Below are positions 6,337 through 9,680 of a stretch of DNA of 9,680 nt, piece by piece (the stretch's first letter is position 1; the number at the start of each line of letters is the position of its first letter). Under the pieces are notes generated by a model that searched no databases, was not told the DNA's origin, and saw only the letters and a program-made list of their open reading frames with translations. The stretch comes from Proteobacteria bacterium UBA964 (GTDB lineage: Bacteria > Pseudomonadota > Gammaproteobacteria > Steroidobacterales > Steroidobacteraceae), in NCBI GenBank assembly GCA_002292945.1, contig DBCG01000086.1, forward strand, positions 1 through 9,680, read 5' to 3'. The position numbers and the translations under genes are program-made.

Positions 6337-7380
6337 TCACATCTCCGGTCGGGCCTGGTCGCGGGGCGTCAACGCGCAGTTGCCGAGCATCCACTTGAGG
6401 TTGATGGCGATGCGGTCGGCCTTCGGGTCGGTGAACGCGTAGCCGTGCTCCTTGACGCTGCCATCCGTCAGTTTCTCCATCACCGACAGCACCAGCGAGT
6501 CACGGTTGAAGTTGTCGTTCGATTCGTTGAGCACATGCCAGGTGACGGCACGCAGCATCAGGCCGATCTCGCGCGACTCGAGTCCGCGCTCCGGGTGGGC
6601 CGTCGAGCGGAACCAGTGCACTGCGCCCTTGTCGTGCAGTGTGAAGCGGTCGAAACGCTCGAACGGGACATCGATGCCACCGCCGACGCCCGGTACATCC
6701 GCATAGCAATGGAAGATGCGCGCGCGTTCGAGCCAGTACGGATCGCCCGAGGCGACACCGGTGATCCGCTTGCCATCAGACATCCGGTATTTGTGGTCGT
6801 GGATGAAGAGATCGTCGCGCGACAGCGAGATCTCGTTGTCCGTGTACACCGCCTGGCCTTCCCAATCGAAGCGGCAGGCCTTCGGACGTTGTAGACCTCG
6901 GAAGTGGTCGGCGCGGCGTTCGAAGTGATAATCGCAACCCTCCGTGCGGCGGAGGTCGCCAGGCTTCAGCGCCGCGAGTTCGTCCGGCCGGATCTCGCCC
7001 GACATGCGCAGGTAGTGCCGCAGGGTCACCTCGTCGGAGCCGGGGCCTGCGGCGAGCGTGGCGATGCGTGAAGAGGTCACGCTACCCTGCGGGGTATCCG
7101 TGCGGTTCACCCAAAGAAACGCGTAGGGTCCGAAGGCGGGGGCTTCGACGCGGGTGATGGTGGTCGACATGCGTGCGTGGCGGTCCTCGGCGGGCAGCTT
7201 GCGGCGACCGTCGAAGTAGGCCTGGTTGGCGTTGTCGTAAATGCCGGGCAGCAGCTCGGCCATGATCCGCAGGTTCCGTTCGCCGGCGGTGGAGTCTTGG
7301 CCTTGCGCCAAGGCGGCTCTGGGGGCGAGGGCGGCCAGAAGCAGCCCAAGCAAAGCGATAGAGATCTGGTGTCTTGGCAT
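6337..7380 (-). CDS. Exported CpcT/CpeT-like protein with extra C-terminal region
   Basis: The 347-residue product starts at the ATG at 7378-7380, followed at once by a signal peptide (hydrophobic core about 6-20, A-L-A cleavage before Gln26). The open frame extends further upstream to 7494, but that part crosses tRNA-Leu and is rejected. Residues about 38-222 resemble the CpcT/CpeT fold of phycobilin lyases: LLPGIYDNANQA (43-54), a beta-rich middle, C149 and C169 around a FRG motif, AVYTDNEISLSRDDLFIHD (177-195) and a DG turn (202-203). Outside cyanobacteria such proteins are exported and of unknown role; a bilin-lyase function is not implied. Residues about 223-347 form a second region I do not recognise, with WHVLNESNDNFNRDSLVLSVMEKL (281-304). 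Four mature cysteines (149, 169, 225, 335) could form disulfides. No Shine-Dalgarno is visible. It lies 84 nt downstream of tRNA-Leu on the same strand. Confidence 0.78.
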   Translation of the reverse strand: MPRHQISIALLGLLLAALAPRAALAQGQDSTAGERNLRIMAELLPGIYDNANQAYFDGRRKLPAEDRHARMSTTITRVEAPAFGPYAFLWVNRTDTPQGSVTSSRIATLAAGPGSDEVTLRHYLRMSGEIRPDELAALKPGDLRRTEGCDYHFERRADHFRGLQRPKACRFDWEGQAVYTDNEISLSRDDLFIHDHKYRMSDGKRITGVASGDPYWLERARIFHCYADVPGVGGGIDVPFERFDRFTLHDKGAVHWFRSTAHPERGLESREIGLMLRAVTWHVLNESNDNFNRDSLVLSVMEKLTDGSVKEHGYAFTDPKADRIAINLKWMLGNCALTPRDQARPEM

Positions 7381-7400
7381 CTGCCGGAGGATGCCAGAGT

Positions 7401-7415
7401 TCCGCGCTGCGCGGA
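7401..7415 (-). repeat. Small hairpin in the leader of the CpcT-like gene
   Basis: TCCGCG (7401-7406) pairs with CGCGGA (7410-7415) over a 3-nt loop, ending about 20 nt before the start codon of the minus-strand gene at 7380. It could be part of the transcript end after tRNA-Leu or influence translation of the downstream gene. No function can be read from sequence alone. Confidence 0.4.
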
Positions 7416-7428
7416 TGCCGGGTCCCCG

Positions 7429-7454
7429 ACCGACCCCAGCGTGGGGGGGTCGGT
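7429..7454 (-). terminator. Terminator-like hairpin 3' of tRNA-Leu
   Basis: ACCGACCCC (7429-7437) is a perfect inverted repeat of GGGGTCGGT (7446-7454), giving a 9-bp GC-rich stem with an 8-nt loop. On the minus strand it begins 11 nt after the tRNA CCA end, where a terminator is expected. The bases that follow on that strand (CGGGGACC) contain no T-tract, so termination may be partial. That would allow read-through into the CpcT-like gene. Confidence 0.45.
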
Positions 7455-7464
7455 GGAGGGGGAG

Positions 7465-7549
<85 letters not shown>

Positions 7550-7563
7550 AGGGGGGGCGCGAG

Positions 7564-7592
7564 AATGTACGCAGCACCGCCCGGACTGTCAA
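7564..7592 (-). promoter_or_regulatory. Sigma70-type promoter of tRNA-Leu
   Basis: On the minus strand a perfect TTGACA -35 (plus positions 7587-7592) is followed, after exactly 17 nt, by TACATT (7564-7569, 4 of 6 matches to the -10 consensus). The bases after the -10 (CTCGCGCCCCCCC) form a GC-rich discriminator, the feature known to place stable-RNA promoters under ppGpp-mediated stringent control. Predicted initiation near 7557 would leave a tRNA leader of only about 8 nt. Confidence 0.82.
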
Positions 7593-7599
7593 CGACGGC

Positions 7600-7623
7600 C
7601 CGCTCCGAAGCGGCGGATCCGCC
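7600..7623. repeat. Hairpin and 12-bp palindrome between tRNA-Leu and rnr
   Basis: CCGCT/AGCGG (7600-7604 and 7609-7613) can form a small hairpin. It overlaps the perfect palindrome GGCGGATCCGCC (7612-7623). The site lies just upstream of the tRNA promoter -35 and about 37 nt before the rnr start. It could be a regulator site or a 5' UTR structure of rnr, or chance in GC-rich DNA. I see no convincing plus-strand promoter for rnr in this gap. Confidence 0.3.
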
Positions 7624-7659
7624 TTGTGCGCAGGGTCTCCCCTCTGGGACGATGCAGGG

Positions 7660-9680
7660 ATGACCAAACGCCGCGCCCGCAAGGGCAAGTCCTCCACCGG
7701 TCGTGCGCACGCCAAGGCACCTCCGGTCCCCGCCCATCGCAATGCGTCCCGTACCTCACGCCACGGGGGGCCGCAGCGTTCCGCCAACGGCGGTCGTACC
7801 GCAGCGGGCAGCATGGAGGGGTTGGTCAGTCCCCATCGGTCCGGCTTCGGCTTCGTCAAGGTCGAGGGCCAGGAGCAGAGCGTGTTCCTGCCGCCTCCGC
7901 AGATGTCGGGACTCACGGCGGGTGACCGGGTGCGGGTCCGGGTCCGGGAGGACGCCACCGGGCGGCTCTCCGGAGAGGTCGAGGCCGTGCTCTCGCGCGG
8001 TGTCACCGCCTTCCTCGGCACGGTCGAGGCGATCGGTCGCACGCTGTTCGTCCATTCGGTCGATCGGCGTCTCAGCCTCCGTTGCCTGATCCCGCCCGGC
8101 AAGGCGGGGGAAGCCCGCGCCGGGGACTGGGTGATCGCGCGGATCACCCGTTATCCGGACGGTCATCAGGGCGCCACCGCCGAGATCACCCGTCGATTGG
8201 ATCCCGAACGGCCGCTCGAGATGGCCTGCGAGAGCGCGATCGCGCGCCATTCTTTGCCTGTGGATTTCCCGGGTGATGCGTTGGTCGAGGCCGAGCGATA
8301 CGGCGAGCGTGTCGACCCGCGTGAGGCAGCCCGCCGTGTCGACCTGCGGACCTTGCCGCTCGTCACCATCGACGGCGCCGATGCGCGCGACTTCGACGAC
8401 GCGGTCTACGCCGAACCGACGGCGCAGGGTTTCCGCTTGATCGTCGCGATCGCCGATGTCAGCCATTATGTCCGCCTCGGTACGCCGCTCGATGTCGCGG
8501 CGCGTGAACGCGGCACCTCGGTCTACTTCCCGCGGCGCGTGCTGCCGATGCTGCCGACCGCGTTGTCGGACCATCTGTGCTCGCTCGAGCCCGAGGTCGA
8601 TCGGCTGTGCTTCGCCGCCGACATGCGCGTCAGCAAGGCGGGTCTGTTGCAGGACTTCCGTTTCTATCCGGCCGTGATGCGTAGCCATCGGCGTCTGACC
8701 TACGACCAAGCCTACGCGGCGCTGTTCGAGGGTCGGCCGGATGCTCAGCAGGCGCTCGGGCCGCTGTTGCCGGCGCTGCTGCCGCTGGTGGATCTCTATC
8801 GTTCCTTGCTCAAGGCGCGCCATCGGCGCGGTGCGCTCGATTTCGAGAGCAGCGAACCCAACTATGAATTCGACGGCAACGAGCGGGTCCGAGCCATCGG
8901 TCAGTACAGCCGCAACGAGGCGCACAAACTCATCGAGGAGTGCATGATCCTCGCCAATGTCGCGGCGGCCCGCGCCCTCAAGCAAGGTCAGGCGGGCGGT
9001 CTCTACCGGGTCCATGGCACGCCCGAGGAGAAGCGTCTCGATAGCTTGCTCTCGGCGCTCGCCTCGCTCGGTATCGAGGCCGAACTGCCTGAGGAAGTGA
9101 AGCCGCGCGACCTGCGCCGCATCACCGAGCGCCTCGGCAAGTCGGAGGACCGGCCCTTCATCGAGTCGCTGGTCGTGAGGGCGATGCCGCAGGCGGTCTA
9201 CGATCCGCTCAACATCGGGCACTTCGGCCTCGCGCTCGGTGAGTACGCCCACTTCACCTCGCCGATCCGTCGTTATCCCGATCTCGTGGTGCATCGCGCG
9301 CTCAAGGCGGTGCTCGATGCGGGTGACGCGAGCGGCCGGCGCCATGGCGAGACCGAACTCGCGGTGTCGGGTGCGGAGCTCTCGAAGCTGGAGAAGAGGG
9401 CGGACGAGGCCGATCGCAGCGTCGACACTTTCCTCAAGTGCAGCTATCTGCGGGAGCGGCTCGGCCAGAGCTTCGAGGGACTGATCACCACCGTGGTCGA
9501 GTACGGCTGTTTCGTGCAGCTCCGTGGCATCAACATCGACGGGCTGCTGCGGCTCGAGGCGTTGCGCGACGACGATTACGTGCAGGAGCGCGGCGGCCAA
9601 GCCTGGGTGGGGCAGCGCACGCGTCGGCGCCTCGCGATCGGCTCTGCGGTGCGTGTGATCGTCACCAACGCCAACCCCGT
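7660..9680 (+). CDS. rnr: Ribonuclease R, 3' end outside window
   Basis: RNase R is a processive 3'-to-5' hydrolytic exoribonuclease of the RNB family that degrades structured RNA, takes part in rRNA quality control and acts in tmRNA-linked decay. The open frame gives 673 residues before the window ends. Residues 1-51 are basic and low-complexity (MTKRRARKGK...). Two cold-shock OB domains follow (about 52-110 with SGFGFV, and about 115-180). The RNB domain (about 225-550) carries VTIDGADARDFDDAVY (235-250) with metal-binding Asp238, Asp244, Asp246 and Asp247, plus HFTSPIRRYPDL (531-542). The S1 domain starts near 604 and is cut by the edge. The chosen ATG has AGGG directly against it, a poor spacing; the ATG at 7813 would begin exactly at the first OB domain and is an alternative start. 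E. coli RNase R is 813 residues, so roughly 100 are missing at the end. Confidence 0.94.
   Translation, partial: MTKRRARKGKSSTGRAHAKAPPVPAHRNASRTSRHGGPQRSANGGRTAAGSMEGLVSPHRSGFGFVKVEGQEQSVFLPPPQMSGLTAGDRVRVRVREDATGRLSGEVEAVLSRGVTAFLGTVEAIGRTLFVHSVDRRLSLRCLIPPGKAGEARAGDWVIARITRYPDGHQGATAEITRRLDPERPLEMACESAIARHSLPVDFPGDALVEAERYGERVDPREAARRVDLRTLPLVTIDGADARDFDDAVYAEPTAQGFRLIVAIADVSHYVRLGTPLDVAARERGTSVYFPRRVLPMLPTALSDHLCSLEPEVDRLCFAADMRVSKAGLLQDFRFYPAVMRSHRRLTYDQAYAALFEGRPDAQQALGPLLPALLPLVDLYRSLLKARHRRGALDFESSEPNYEFDGNERVRAIGQYSRNEAHKLIEECMILANVAAARALKQGQAGGLYRVHGTPEEKRLDSLLSALASLGIEAELPEEVKPRDLRRITERLGKSEDRPFIESLVVRAMPQAVYDPLNIGHFGLALGEYAHFTSPIRRYPDLVVHRALKAVLDAGDASGRRHGETELAVSGAELSKLEKRADEADRSVDTFLKCSYLRERLGQSFEGLITTVVEYGCFVQLRGINIDGLLRLEALRDDDYVQERGGQAWVGQRTRRRLAIGSAVRVIVTNANP

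Noticed and set aside
7443..7464. G-rich stretch next to tRNA-Leu as a possible G-quadruplex
   Set aside because: It has only two long G runs and several GG pairs, too few three-G runs for a stable quadruplex; the C-rich strand is explained better by the terminator-like hairpin.
7756..9600. 614-codon open frame on the minus strand
   Set aside because: It is exactly antisense to rnr, whose plus-strand frame carries all RNB motifs. The predicted protein is Arg/Asp/Ala-rich without a family, as expected from the GC-rich complement of a coding frame.

Overview
The window is GC-rich chromosomal DNA, apparently from a gammaproteobacterium. The gene order hflX-hflK-hflC-purA, followed a few genes later by tRNA-Leu and rnr, matches the conserved gammaproteobacterial hfq-hflX-hflKC-purA-rnr neighbourhood. 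The protein sequences and high GC suggest a Xanthomonadales- or Nevskiales-like lineage. That placement is an inference from gene order and composition, not from a search.

Left block (positions 2-6311, plus strand): the 3' part of hflX (ribosome-associated GTPase), hflK and hflC (membrane regulators of the FtsH protease), purA (adenylosuccinate synthetase), a small exported two-module protein of unknown function whose start overlaps the purA stop, and a saccharopine-dehydrogenase-like Rossmann oxidoreductase. Spacers are -4 to about 23 nt, so this reads as one transcription unit. A possible internal sigma70 promoter sits in the last codons of hflX. The block ends in a GC-rich hairpin that contains the oxidoreductase stop codon.

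Right block: a minus-strand gene for an exported CpcT/CpeT-like protein with an extra C-terminal region (6337-7380) converges on the left block. Upstream of it, on the same strand, is a complete tRNA-Leu(CAG) with encoded CCA and a strong sigma70-type promoter with a GC-rich discriminator. Diverging from the tRNA on the plus strand is rnr (RNase R, from 7660), which runs off the right edge. Its catalytic domain is intact, but it has a short basic N-terminus where the E. coli enzyme has a helix-turn-helix domain.

Most genes are conserved housekeeping functions: ribosome rescue and RNA decay (HflX, RNase R), membrane proteolysis control (HflKC) and purine synthesis (PurA). The less characterised content is the two exported proteins and the oxidoreductase. 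No mobile element, CRISPR array, prophage or defence system is visible, and I do not see evidence for a new multi-gene system. No stretch longer than 300 nt lacks a gene; the longest non-coding gap is about 110 nt, between tRNA-Leu and rnr.
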